Of a stretch of DNA of 58,848 bases, positions 7,776-14,166 are shown one piece after another. A model generated the notes under the pieces. The model worked only from the letters and a program-made list of their open reading frames with translations, was not told where the DNA came from and searched no databases. The stretch is from JAZDHV01 sp043810355. GTDB lineage: Archaea > Nanobdellota > Nanobdellia > Woesearchaeales > JAGVYU01. Within the stretch, counting starts at the first letter, position 1. Each line of letters begins with the position of its first letter. A program made the translations under genes and the position numbers. The stretch is taken from the NCBI GenBank assembly GCA_043810355.1, contig JBDROB010000047.1:1-58848 (forward strand), in the 5' to 3' direction.

Positions 7776-7777
7776 AA
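7316..7777 (+). CDS. tnpA: IS200-family Y1 HUH transposase TnpA
   Basis: 153 aa, full length for the family. Diagnostic segments are HIQWVTKYRYKVF, the metal-binding HUH motif in QPDHVHALVAL, the helix with SFALQAMKGYTSRLL, and the catalytic Tyr in AKEYLEKQ near residue 135. GGAGGTGAGG lies just before ATG 7316. The protein acts on single-stranded DNA, cutting at the ends beside the two hairpins. Its C-terminus reads into the right-end hairpin. It looks intact, so the copy may be recent or still active. Confidence 0.92.
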   Translation: MRYSDHKYKHGIGWTMCHIQWVTKYRYKVFSDLKLKNLLEILLMESSRRHNFNLLEMEVQPDHVHALVALRPSMSPSFALQAMKGYTSRLLFLMEEETLSRWYFDNGKERSLWGDGKFIGSVGHITLEKAKEYLEKQEAYHAKESPPFRVGEH

Positions 7778-7999
7778 TTTTTCTTCAAGAGATTTTAATG
7801 TTAAGATACCTCTTGCTTTTCCACCAACTAATTCAATTGGTGCTTCTCTTTCTGTATCTAAAACTAATTTGCTCATAATAATATTGAAAAATTAAACATT
7901 TTATAAATGTTCCTACTTTGGAGTTAAAAGTGGATGGTAGGGGGTTCTCGCCTCTTTTGTTTCTTTTTCTAAAAGAAAGGAAACGGAAATTTTATTGAG

Positions 8000-8072
8000 C
8001 ATAAGCCCTGTTAAGTGACCCGAACGGAATGAAATGAAGTGAGAGCGCAGCGTGGTCGACCGAAGGGAGAAG
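8000..8072. repeat. Array spacer A
   Basis: After ATTGAGCATAAGC comes the core CTGTTAAGT (8008-8016), then ACCCGAACGG, a variable stretch, GCAGCGTGGTCGACCGAAGG and GAGAAG before the next cassette arm. The spacers at 8703, 9797 and 10845 match it at the core, and the first two also at GTGGTCGA and GAGAAG. Confidence 0.75.
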
Positions 8073-8702
8073 TTGAATTTCTGGACTCATTTTTCTAACT
8101 TTTTTATCGCTTCTTCGTACCACTGCCGAGCAATTTGTTTTGCTTTTTCAGAAGTAATTCTATTAAACATCCAATCAAACTTTTCTTTGACTTTTTCTTT
8201 TCCTACTTCAGAAACATGTTTGGTTAAAAATGTGGGAACATTATTTTCAAAAAAGCTGATGCTGTCTGCGTCTTTTAGTAAATTTTGGTCGTCATTTCCG
8301 CCCTCTTCATGTTTTGAGATTAGCATTTTGACTCTATCTATTAATTTCTGCTCGGCGCCCTCTTTTTTCAAAAAATCTGCCATGATTTCTGCGCCTCTTT
8401 CTTCATGAGGACGAAAGAATTCAGGATCAGCATAGCTGTGCGAATGTTTTTTGTCTTTGACATCTTGTTTTCTGAAAGCTCTTTCAATGTCATGAGCAAT
8501 AGCAGAAATTAATAGTGCTTCATCAGCATCAGCTTTTAACTGTTTAATCCAATAAACTGTTCTTTCAAAATGTTTGATTTGAGATGTTTTGCCAAGTTTT
8601 GTAAATGAATCTATTACAAATTGCTCGGCTTTTTTGTATAAATTTTCAGTCATATTATTAGAAGAAGCGATAAAGTATATAAAAGTTGTCCAGAAATTCA
8701 AT
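8073..8702. repeat. Cassette 2: inverted repeat around the HD gene
   Basis: TTGAATTTCTGGAC at 8073-8086 is the perfect complement of GTCCAGAAATTCAA at about 8688-8701. The HD gene fills the interval almost completely: its stop lies against the left arm, and its promoter (GTATATAAAAG) abuts the right arm. Unlike the other cassettes I see no clear inner arm, perhaps because there is no room. Confidence 0.75.
8087..8653 (-). CDS. HD-domain phosphohydrolase-like protein
   Basis: 188 aa from the ATG giving MTENLYKKAEQF. The HD signature is HFERTVYW, then ALLISAIAHDIERAF, with a later ISKHEEGG and a DADSISFF acidic helix, matching metal-dependent HD hydrolases. Such proteins act on nucleotides or small phosphoesters; the substrate is unknown. 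It is the single cargo gene of cassette 2. A TATA-like TATATAAAA lies about 25 bp before the chosen ATG, which argues against the longer GTG start at 8707. Confidence 0.75.
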   Translation of the reverse strand: MTENLYKKAEQFVIDSFTKLGKTSQIKHFERTVYWIKQLKADADEALLISAIAHDIERAFRKQDVKDKKHSHSYADPEFFRPHEERGAEIMADFLKKEGAEQKLIDRVKMLISKHEEGGNDDQNLLKDADSISFFENNVPTFLTKHVSEVGKEKVKEKFDWMFNRITSEKAKQIARQWYEEAIKKLEK

Positions 8703-8783
8703 TTCACTTAAGTGCTGTTAAATGCCCCGACGACCGAAGGGAGGAGAATGCAATGTGGTCGACCGACTGAAAGGAGGGAGAAG
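8703..8783. repeat. Array spacer B
   Basis: It contains the core CTGTTAAAT (8715-8723) followed by GCCCCGACGACCGAAGGG, then GAATGCAATGTGGTCGACCG and GGAGGGAGAAG. Order and wording match spacers A and C, with the variable parts between the shared words differing in length. Confidence 0.75.
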
Positions 8784-9724
8784 TTGAAAAAATGGCGTAT
8801 CAGGGGCGAAGCCCAATCCACTAAAAAATTCAAGGGTCGGCTCAATATTATTTCTAATTTAGAAGTAGTAACATTATCAAAAGATTTATAAGTATATGTT
8901 TAATTATTAATGAAATATGAGTGAAGATAATCAGATTATTTTGTATGAAGGAAGTCCATTAGAAAGAATTGCATCTTCTGATATAGTTTTAAGAACTGAT
9001 AAACCATTAATGGAACAGAAAAGGCTATTTTTGGCAAGTGATGTTGTTGTGGGAGAATATGGTGTAACTGGTTTTGTAGTAGTTGATAATAAACCTGAAA
9101 AAAGGTGGATAAGTTACACTGAAGGAGATAAAACTGGTGTAAGCTGGGATCCAGAGTACCACTCTCTTGAATTTACTATGTATGGACTGGATGAACCATT
9201 AAGGAAGGCACATTTTGCTAATACAGATGAAGGTTTTAAAATGATTAGGTATTTTATTTTACCTTCAAATGTAAGTCAATTCTTTAGAACTGATAAATTC
9301 TTGGGATATCCCATGATTGATAAGTGTTGTAGAGAAGGTACGCTCCCAGAAGAATTTGATGAAGTTGAAGTAAATCCAGTATATGCATTCCATGGAGAAG
9401 AAAGAGAAATTATAGATAGAATAATCGAAAGGATTTCTCCAAATCTACAACAAATTGGTGAATCCAGATTTTCTTGGGAAGATTTTGGACATCAAGTATA
9501 TTTTTCATTTCATCCTTGGCAAACATATAAACCAGTTCTTGAAGCTGGAGAAGAATCAGTTGTTAGAGCTGTGAGAAATTTTGATCAATTTTTATCAAGA
9601 TTTGATGAAAGAAAAAAGCTTCAAAGAAGGGATTTAGAAATCCAAGGAGCACAAGAGTACAAAGGAGTTCTTCCACCATCTGAATAATTGAGTCGACCCT
9701 TTCTATATTTAGCCATTTTTTCAA
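8784..9724. repeat. Cassette 3: two-part inverted repeat around a 256-aa gene
   Basis: The outer arm TTGAAAAAATGGC (8784-8796) is a perfect complement of 9712-9724. The inner arm AAGGGTCGGCTCAAT (8832-8846) matches the complement of 9687-9701 with one mismatch. The gene's stop codon touches the right inner arm. Both arm sequences differ from those of the other cassettes. Confidence 0.8.
8917..9687 (+). CDS. Hypothetical protein, 256 aa, cassette cargo
   Basis: No family recognised. It is a soluble alpha/beta protein without signal peptide or membrane segment. Noticeable segments are LFLASDVVVGEYGVTGFVVVDN near residue 40, RYFILPSNVSQFFRTDKF near 115, and a C-terminal helix with ERKKLQRRDLEIQG. 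It has one CC pair (DKCCREG). The start follows TTTATAAGTATATG (TATA) by about 27 bp, so it is leaderless. It is the only gene of cassette 3. Nothing indicates its reaction. Confidence 0.7.
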   Translation: MSEDNQIILYEGSPLERIASSDIVLRTDKPLMEQKRLFLASDVVVGEYGVTGFVVVDNKPEKRWISYTEGDKTGVSWDPEYHSLEFTMYGLDEPLRKAHFANTDEGFKMIRYFILPSNVSQFFRTDKFLGYPMIDKCCREGTLPEEFDEVEVNPVYAFHGEEREIIDRIIERISPNLQQIGESRFSWEDFGHQVYFSFHPWQTYKPVLEAGEESVVRAVRNFDQFLSRFDERKKLQRRDLEIQGAQEYKGVLPPSE

Positions 9725-9906
9725 TTGCATTTAATTATGTTATATTCCCTCTTTAGAGGCTGAGCTCAAAGCGAAGAGTTTTTACGTAGTAAAAATTGAA
9801 TATAATCGCTGTTAAATACCCCGAGCCGAACGAGCGAAGCATAGTGAGGTGAGAGTGCAACGTGGTCGAGTACCGCAGTTCACAAAGTGAACGAGGAACG
9901 GAGAAG
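9725..9906. repeat. Array spacer C, with an extra upstream insertion
   Basis: About 70 bp of unmatched sequence (with small hairpins such as TTTTTAC/GTAAAAA) precedes the usual ATTGAATATAATC and core CTGTTAAAT (9809-9817). Then come ACCCCGAGCCGAACG, GAGTGCAACGTGGTCGAG, a CAGTTCAC/GTGAAC hairpin and GGAGAAG. No ORF of note is seen in this 376-bp gap. Confidence 0.7.
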
Positions 9907-10840
9907 TAAAATTCTTACTTTATCAATCCTGCGAAGCAGACTATATTTAGGGGGTTTCCGTTTATCAAGGGCGTAAGCCAATTTAAGTGAATGGGTTAAG
10001 GGGAAAATCTTTTCTGAGTTAGATTTGAGTAAAGTTTATATTACTAATTATATTCCCAAAAATAATGACTAACAATGTAAATGAAGCTGCATCAAGGATG
10101 GAGCAATTGATAAACTCATTTGAGATTGTTCCAATAAAGCCTTTAGCAGGTAAGGCAATAAAAGTTCCTTCTGATGATCCATGTATATTAGGTAAAGGTG
10201 ATTCTTCTGTGATATTCCGGTTAGGCGAATTTACTGACGGGGATTATTTATGTGGCAAACTTTATGGTGCCAGGTCTCCAAGATATTCCTCTGGCATTTG
10301 GGAAATGGGGTTTTTATATATCTCAGGTTATATTATTTGTGGTTATGATAAGGGCTTAGATAATAATATTGATGTTTTAAGTAGGGTCGGTTTACAAGTG
10401 CCCCCTCACCATCAATTTAAGGCTGAAACCCATGGTGGAAAATTTACCCCCCATTATATAATCGTAGAAGATTTTACTCAAGGAGGCAGATATAATGTTG
10501 TTGATGCTGTTGATTTTGATTTCAATTCAATTCCAAATGGTGTTTCATTAGAAAAGGCATATCGGAAGACATTGTCAAGAACTTTAAGACGTTTGAGGTC
10601 AAAAAAGTATGTATTGCATTGTCATGGCCATGTTAGTGAAGCAGAGGGAGGGATTGACAATGCAATTGAGCATTTGTTTTTTGTTCAGCATAGGCAAAAT
10701 GGAGAAGGAAGATTAATTGTAGGGGATCTTGATCATATTGAAGCAAGGTATGTTCCATTTAGTGAAAGATTGCCAAAATGGATTCAGAATTTTCCCATTA
10801 TCTCTAATTTAGGAAACCCCCGTTCTAAGTAAGAATTTTA
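9907..10840. repeat. Cassette 4: two-part inverted repeat around a 255-aa gene
   Basis: The outer arm TAAAATTCTTACTT (9907-9920) is a perfect complement of 10827-10840. The inner arm GGGGGTTTCC (9950-9959) is a perfect complement of 10812-10821. A CTGCGAAGCAG hairpin lies between the left arms, as in cassette 1. The coding end of the gene runs into the right arms, so the last residues are encoded by repeat sequence. Confidence 0.8.
10065..10832 (+). CDS. Uncharacterised protein with remote kinase-like features
   Basis: 255 aa, soluble. An ILGKGDSSVIFRLGEF segment near residue 45 resembles a glycine-rich nucleotide loop. The C-terminal part has a VLHCHGHVSEAEGGIDN stretch and then RLIVGDLDHIEARY, vaguely like the HGD-x-N and metal-Asp motifs of aminoglycoside-phosphotransferase-fold kinases, though the catalytic Asp in the first is replaced by His. 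I regard a degenerate kinase fold as possible only. It is the cargo of cassette 4; the C-terminus is encoded within the inverted repeat. Confidence 0.55.
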   Translation: MTNNVNEAASRMEQLINSFEIVPIKPLAGKAIKVPSDDPCILGKGDSSVIFRLGEFTDGDYLCGKLYGARSPRYSSGIWEMGFLYISGYIICGYDKGLDNNIDVLSRVGLQVPPHHQFKAETHGGKFTPHYIIVEDFTQGGRYNVVDAVDFDFNSIPNGVSLEKAYRKTLSRTLRRLRSKKYVLHCHGHVSEAEGGIDNAIEHLFFVQHRQNGEGRLIVGDLDHIEARYVPFSERLPKWIQNFPIISNLGNPRSK

Positions 10841-10903
10841 TTGTATTTAATCCTTGTTAAGTTCTTTTCCCATACGAAGTGTGGGAAAACTGCGTCCGCA
10901 GAG
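10841..10903. repeat. Array spacer D
   Basis: TTGTATTTAATCC leads to the core CTTGTTAAG (10853-10861), then a TTTCCCA-CACTT type hairpin (TTTCCCATACGAAGTGTGGG) and CTGCGTCCGCAG. The GTGGTCGA word of spacers A to C is missing, so this copy is shorter. Confidence 0.65.
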
Positions 10904-11943
10904 TTGAGAATTTGTCTTTTTTCAAGCACGGAGTGCCATCAAAATAATTCATCCAGGGGCTTTGGTCGTTATTACATTATACACTAAATAGTGGTAACAA
11001 ATAGAAACATTTATAAAGAAAATGTATTCAATCTTTATTATGTTGGAGCAAATTACGTATCAGAATAATCAAGAATTACAGGATGCACAATTAACTACAA
11101 TAGTTAATGTTGCAAGTGAAATTTACCAATCAAATGGAAATAAACCTATTAGAATTCTTGATTTAGCAACAGGTCCAAATGGATTTAATCCAGTTATTGT
11201 AAGAAATTTAATTGATAGAGGCATCGATTATGAATTGGTTTTATCAGACATTTCTCCAACACATTTCAGAATTGGATATGAAAATCTTGAACAAGAATTA
11301 TCTCCTGAAGAACTTCAAAAAGTAAAATGCGTACTAGCAGATTCTAGAGATTTTAAAAGAAATCTTACTGAAGTTCCATTATGGGGTGAAGGTAGAAAAC
11401 CGCTTGAAGAAGTTCTTGAAGATCCAAGATACCAATTTTTACAAACAGGTTATCAAGATGGTCAAAGAACAGTAGATTTTACTGATGGTGCTTTTGATTT
11501 GGTTATTGGAAATATTCCTTATGGAAGTATAAATACAGGAGATTATTCGGATGCAATAGATGAGTCTGCAAGAGTTTTGAAACCTAGTGGATATCATATT
11601 GTTGATGAAATGCATGTTGAAAATGTGCAGAGTTATGGATTGCGAGCTTGGTGTACCTTAAAAGAAATGTTTGGAAAACCATTAAGAGAAGCTTATCCAA
11701 CTGCAAGAAGAAGCTTATCGGCAATTTCTAGAGCAAGAGCAAAAGATCTTCAAGAAGTCTCATCTAAATTGGATTCAGTATTAACACCTGTTGCTGTTTA
11801 TTCAACAACTTACGTATATGATACAGAAGAACGAATTCCTGAACAAACTCTCCAAAAAGGAGATTTAGTAAAAAGAGCTGTATTTGTACATCAGAAAGTT
11901 GATTAAGCCCAAAGCCCCCTTCTACTAAAAGACAAATTCTCAA
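10904..11943. repeat. Cassette 5: two-part inverted repeat around a methyltransferase gene
   Basis: The outer arm TTGAGAATTTGTCTTTT (10904-10920) is a perfect 17-bp complement of 11927-11943. The inner arm GGGGCTTTGG (10956-10965) is a perfect complement of 11909-11918, starting just after the stop codon. Architecture is the same as in cassettes 1, 3 and 4, with different sequence. Confidence 0.82.
11022..11906 (+). CDS. Class I SAM-dependent methyltransferase
   Basis: 294 aa; translation may start at MLEQITYQNN, six codons in. Rossmann motifs are visible: IRILDLATGPNGFNPVIV (motif I), ELVLSDISPTHFRIG (motif II), VKCVLADSRDF (motif III), and FDLVIGNIPYGSI, where NIPYG resembles the NPPY type of amino-methyltransferases, followed by ESARVLKPSGYHIVDE. 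The target (nucleic acid, protein or metabolite) is unknown. TTTATAAAGAAAATG gives a TATA about 25 bp before the later start. It is the cargo of cassette 5. Confidence 0.8.
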   Translation: MYSIFIMLEQITYQNNQELQDAQLTTIVNVASEIYQSNGNKPIRILDLATGPNGFNPVIVRNLIDRGIDYELVLSDISPTHFRIGYENLEQELSPEELQKVKCVLADSRDFKRNLTEVPLWGEGRKPLEEVLEDPRYQFLQTGYQDGQRTVDFTDGAFDLVIGNIPYGSINTGDYSDAIDESARVLKPSGYHIVDEMHVENVQSYGLRAWCTLKEMFGKPLREAYPTARRSLSAISRARAKDLQEVSSKLDSVLTPVAVYSTTYVYDTEERIPEQTLQKGDLVKRAVFVHQKVD

Positions 11944-11947
11944 TTGA

Positions 11948-12018
11948 ACTTAACAACATTTAAACGAATCCATTGGAATTCGGGGACTACAGGGGCTGTA
12001 GGGTTAATGTTGTTAGGA
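11948..12018. repeat. Hairpin element at the right end of the cassette array
   Basis: ACTTAACAACATT (11948-11960) pairs with AATGTTGTTAG (12006-12016). Inside are GAATCCATTGGAATTC and CTACAGGGGCTGTAG hairpins. Ends ACTTAAC and GTTAGGA resemble the RYYYAAC and GTTRRRY ends of integron attC sites (last base off), and 71 bp fits their size. It lies between cassette 5 and the tyrosine recombinase. Confidence 0.5.
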
Positions 12019-12063
12019 TCAAATCTGAAAAAGTGGTGTAACTTATGAGTGAACTTGGATAAC

Positions 12064-12118
12064 AAAAACCGCACTAATCCCCTACTTGAAGGTAGGGGTA
12101 TTTTATCATGCGGTTTTT
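12064..12118. repeat. Nested hairpin AAAAACCGCA/TGCGGTTTTT
   Basis: A perfect 10-bp outer stem (12064-12073 with 12109-12118) encloses a CCCCTAC/GTAGGGG stem (12079-12085 with 12092-12098). No gene is inside. Confidence 0.65.
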
Positions 12119-12121
12119 GGG

Positions 12122-12193
12122 ATTGAAAATCTCGCACTAAAGTGCATGGTATTCCTTATCCCAGACAAAATCTCGCTGTGCGAGATTTTCAAT
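12122..12193. repeat. Nested inverted repeat ATTGAAAATCTCGCAC/GTGCGAGATTTTCAAT
   Basis: A perfect 16-bp stem (12122-12137 with 12178-12193). Within lies GGTATTCCTTATCCC, whose complement (ATAAGGAATACC) recurs in the structured repeats at 56414. From here to the recombinase start at 12368 I see only AT-rich sequence. Confidence 0.7.
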
Positions 12194-12367
12194 AATTAAA
12201 TAATGTAAAAAAGGGCAAATGATTTCCGGATAAGTTGGTAATCTTGTGGTATGTATTTAAATGAAATGAAAGATTTTCAATGAAATCAAAGAGGCTTCGA
12301 TTCTGCTGAAAAAATGCATGATTTTTTACCATAATACATTAAAAGGTCTTCAGGCTATAAAATATTT

Positions 12368-13246
12368 ATGGATATCTTAGAGGTAGTGAAAAAGGAGATG
12401 CTTCGTCGGAGATTGAGCAGAAGGACGATCTCTACATATCTTTTCTATATCAGGAAGTTCTTGCTTTTCTGTCCAAAACCTCCAAAAGAGTTCTCTAAAA
12501 AGGATATAAAAGATTTCCTTGAGCAGAAAGGCTATCTTGAAAAGTCTGGGAGCACAACTAATGTTGCCCTCATGTCCCTTCGTTTCATGATGGAAGAATG
12601 CCTTAGGAAAAGCATGAGGTTGAATATTAGGTATTCAAAGACTCCTAAATCTCTGACTGCTTGCTTGACAAAGGAAGAGGTTAGAATGCTGATTGATTCT
12701 TTCAAGAATGAAAAGCATAAACTGCTAATTTCACTCATGTATGGAGCTGGATTAAGAGTGAGTGAGGCTGTCAAGCTGAAGAAGGAGGATATTGATCTTT
12801 GTTCAGGATATGGATGGGTTAGAAGAGGAAAGGGCAACAAGGATAGGCCCTTTATTATTCCTATAAGTTTGAAACAAGGTATAATTAAAAGAATGGAGAT
12901 TGAAGGAACCTATATCTTTCCAGGAAGGAGTCAACATCATTTATCTGTTAGATCAGTGCAACAGATACTGAAAAGGGCAGGAAGAAAAGTGTTGAAAAAG
13001 CATGTCAACCCTCACATGCTAAGGCATTCATTTGCAACGCACTTGATTGAAGATGGAACAGATTTGATGGCTATTCAGTCACTTCTTGGCCATAATGAAG
13101 CTAGGACAACAATAGAATATCTTCATGTTGTTAAGCCAAAGATGCTGAATGTTAAGAGTCCGCTTGATTGTTTGGAGGATAAAAATGATGTCTCAAAACC
13201 ATGCAAAAATAGAAAGATTTATACAACAAAAATCTTTGATTTTTGA
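12368..13246 (+). CDS. XerA/XerC-like tyrosine recombinase
   Basis: 292 aa. The N-terminal SAM-like core-binding domain (residues 1-95; RRRLSRRTISTYLFYIRKF) is followed by a catalytic domain with every expected residue: R130 in GAGLRVSEAV, K155 in RRGKGNKDR, H216 and R219 in HMLRHSF, H242 in LLGHNEA and the nucleophile Y251. It cuts and rejoins DNA at paired sites. It may be the archaeal chromosome-dimer resolvase XerA or an element-specific integrase; lying directly beside the cassette array makes the second worth testing. ATG 12368 is close behind a TATA-like CTATAAAAT, so ATG 12398 is an alternative start. Confidence 0.9.
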   Translation: MDILEVVKKEMLRRRLSRRTISTYLFYIRKFLLFCPKPPKEFSKKDIKDFLEQKGYLEKSGSTTNVALMSLRFMMEECLRKSMRLNIRYSKTPKSLTACLTKEEVRMLIDSFKNEKHKLLISLMYGAGLRVSEAVKLKKEDIDLCSGYGWVRRGKGNKDRPFIIPISLKQGIIKRMEIEGTYIFPGRSQHHLSVRSVQQILKRAGRKVLKKHVNPHMLRHSFATHLIEDGTDLMAIQSLLGHNEARTTIEYLHVVKPKMLNVKSPLDCLEDKNDVSKPCKNRKIYTTKIFDF

Positions 13247-13252
13247 GCATAA

Positions 13253-13271
13253 CATTCCTAAAATAGGAATG
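13253..13271. promoter_or_regulatory. Palindromic operator next to the TATA box of a toxin-antitoxin operon
   Basis: CATTCCTA and TAGGAATG form a perfect palindrome around AAA, directly abutting TTTATATATA at 13272-13281. A repressor bound here would block TBP/TFB; the AbrB antitoxin downstream is the natural candidate. Confidence 0.6.
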
Positions 13272-13312
13272 TTTATATATAATTAGATTATACAAACTCA
13301 GGGTGATAAAAA

Positions 13313-13528
13313 ATGGATGTATTTGAAGCTATTCCAAAGCATTGGGGAAATTCCATAGGAGTGACTATCCCAAGGGAAATTGTCAAAAAGAATGGGATTG
13401 TTCCCAAGAAGAAGGTAATGTTATTAGTCTTAAGAGAAGATAATACCCTGGAAAAGATGTTTGGTAGCCTTCCGAGAAAGAAATCAACACAAAAAATAAT
13501 GGATGAGATTGATGAAGGATATGACTGA
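13313..13528 (+). CDS. AbrB-type antitoxin
   Basis: 71 aa with the AbrB/MazE N-terminal fold: PKHWGNSIGVTIPREIVKKNG, then VMLLVLRED. The C-terminal tail (QKIMDEIDEGYD) is acidic and likely wraps the partner toxin. GGGTGAT precedes the ATG, and the palindrome plus TATA lie 32-60 bp upstream. Its stop overlaps the start of the PIN gene (ATGACTGA), so the two are coupled. It probably neutralises the toxin and represses the operon. Confidence 0.85.
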   Translation: MDVFEAIPKHWGNSIGVTIPREIVKKNGIVPKKKVMLLVLREDNTLEKMFGSLPRKKSTQKIMDEIDEGYD

Positions 13529-13889
13529 AGTATTTTTTGCAGACACTTATGCATTGTTTGAGATAATTTTTAAGAATGATGATTATAAAAGATTTCTTAA
13601 ATTAATCTTTGTCACTACTAAATCTAATTTAGTTGAATTCTACTATCATTTATTAAAGGATTATGGAAAAAATGTTGCAGATGCACATCTTAAGGCTTTT
13701 TCTAGTATAATAATTCCAGTTACATATGAAAGCATTCAAGAAGGTATGAAGTTTAAACTTAAATTTAAGAAAGAAAAGCTGAGCTATGTAGATTGCATAG
13801 GATATGCTCTAGCTTTGGAATATGGCATCAAATTTCTCACTGGAGACCAGAAGTTTGAGTTTAAGGATAATGTGGAATTTGTTAAATGA
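13521..13889 (+). CDS. PIN-domain toxin, VapC-like
   Basis: 122 aa from MTEVFFADTYALFEI. The first catalytic Asp is in FADTYALFE, the Glu in NLVEFYYH, and the later acidic pair in LSYVDCIGYALA and FLTGDQKFE, the expected PIN order. Three in-frame ATGs (13503, 13512, 13521) are available; the last gives the usual PIN N-terminus and the four-base coupling with the antitoxin. It likely cleaves RNA. Confidence 0.8.
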   Translation: MTEVFFADTYALFEIIFKNDDYKRFLKLIFVTTKSNLVEFYYHLLKDYGKNVADAHLKAFSSIIIPVTYESIQEGMKFKLKFKKEKLSYVDCIGYALALEYGIKFLTGDQKFEFKDNVEFVK

Positions 13890-13923
13890 ATCAAGCATCT
13901 CCTGCTTTTATTCTGATATGCTG

Positions 13924-13993
13924 TCAAAGTCGGCAGGGACCGCCAGTCAATATGCTGGTGGCATGTTCGCTTCGCTCACCCTGCCGACTTTGA
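13924..13993. repeat. Nested inverted repeat upstream of PolB2
   Basis: A perfect 15-bp stem: TCAAAGTCGGCAGGG (13924-13938) with 13979-13993. Inside are CCAG/CTGG and GCTTCGC-type hairpins. It is gene-less and lies in the 277-bp gap between the PIN gene and polymerase. Confidence 0.7.
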
Positions 13994-13999
13994 GCATGC

Positions 14000-14076
14000 T
14001 CAGAAATATACCGCCTTCCAAAAATGGATTGTGGACTATTGCCCACTGGTCATGCAGGCCAGGAGTATATTTCTGA
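14000..14076. repeat. Second nested inverted repeat upstream of PolB2
   Basis: TCAGAAATATAC (14000-14011) pairs perfectly with 14065-14076; the interior carries GGCC and CCACTGG words. It ends 18 bp before the shared promoter block. Confidence 0.6.
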
Positions 14077-14094
14077 CATATCAATACCTGTTCA

Positions 14095-14126
14095 ACCACT
14101 GGACATTCTGCTGTGAGATATATAAA
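14095..14126 (+). promoter_or_regulatory. Repeated promoter block, copy 3 (before PolB2)
   Basis: These 32 bases, starting ACCACTGGAC and ending GAGATATATAAA, are identical to the core of the blocks at 673 and 2782; sequence after the TATA box differs. The start codon of the polymerase is 41 bp beyond the TATA. Confidence 0.82.
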
Positions 14127-14166
14127 CCATTTCTCATTCTCTTCAGGAAAATGAAAAAATGAAAAA

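Larger units (their letters stand above)
6050..7876 (-). pseudogene. PEP synthase/PPDK-like ATP-binding protein, split by an IS200 element
   Basis: The gene starts at ATG 7876 (MSKLVLDTEREAPIEL, then VGGKARGILTLKSLEE), is broken by the insertion at about 7201-7775, and resumes in the same frame with ENLNEEVVYRGKVIVP. The downstream part holds RYAVRSSSVLEDN and a fold matching the PPDK/PEP-synthase N-terminal ATP-grasp-like domain, to a stop near 6050. No PEP-utilising His domain or TIM barrel is present, so it was a stand-alone nucleotide-binding module of about 400 aa. A truncated protein from Met 7078 is possible, but the intact function is probably lost. It is the cargo of cassette 1. Confidence 0.8.
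5960..7994. repeat. Cassette 1: two-part inverted repeat around the PEP-synthase-like gene
   Basis: The outer arm TAAAATTTCCGTTTCC (5960-5975) is a perfect complement of 7979-7994. The inner arm GAGGCGAGAACCCCC (6015-6029) is a perfect complement of 7940-7954. Between the left outer and inner arms lie small CTGCGAAGCAG and TGTCCGAAGGACA hairpins. The arm sequences are unique to this cassette. Right of the outer arm begins the shared spacer (ATTG, then CTGTTAAGT at 8008-8016). Confidence 0.8.

Noticed and set aside
8700..10064. CRISPR array
   Set aside because: Repeated words are separated by whole genes and variable hairpins, not by uniform spacers, and no cas genes are present.
8000..10903. 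Calling the spacers integron attC sites
   Set aside because: The GTTRRRY core fits, but the required RYYYAAC end at attC distance is missing at most copies, so only a similarity is reported.
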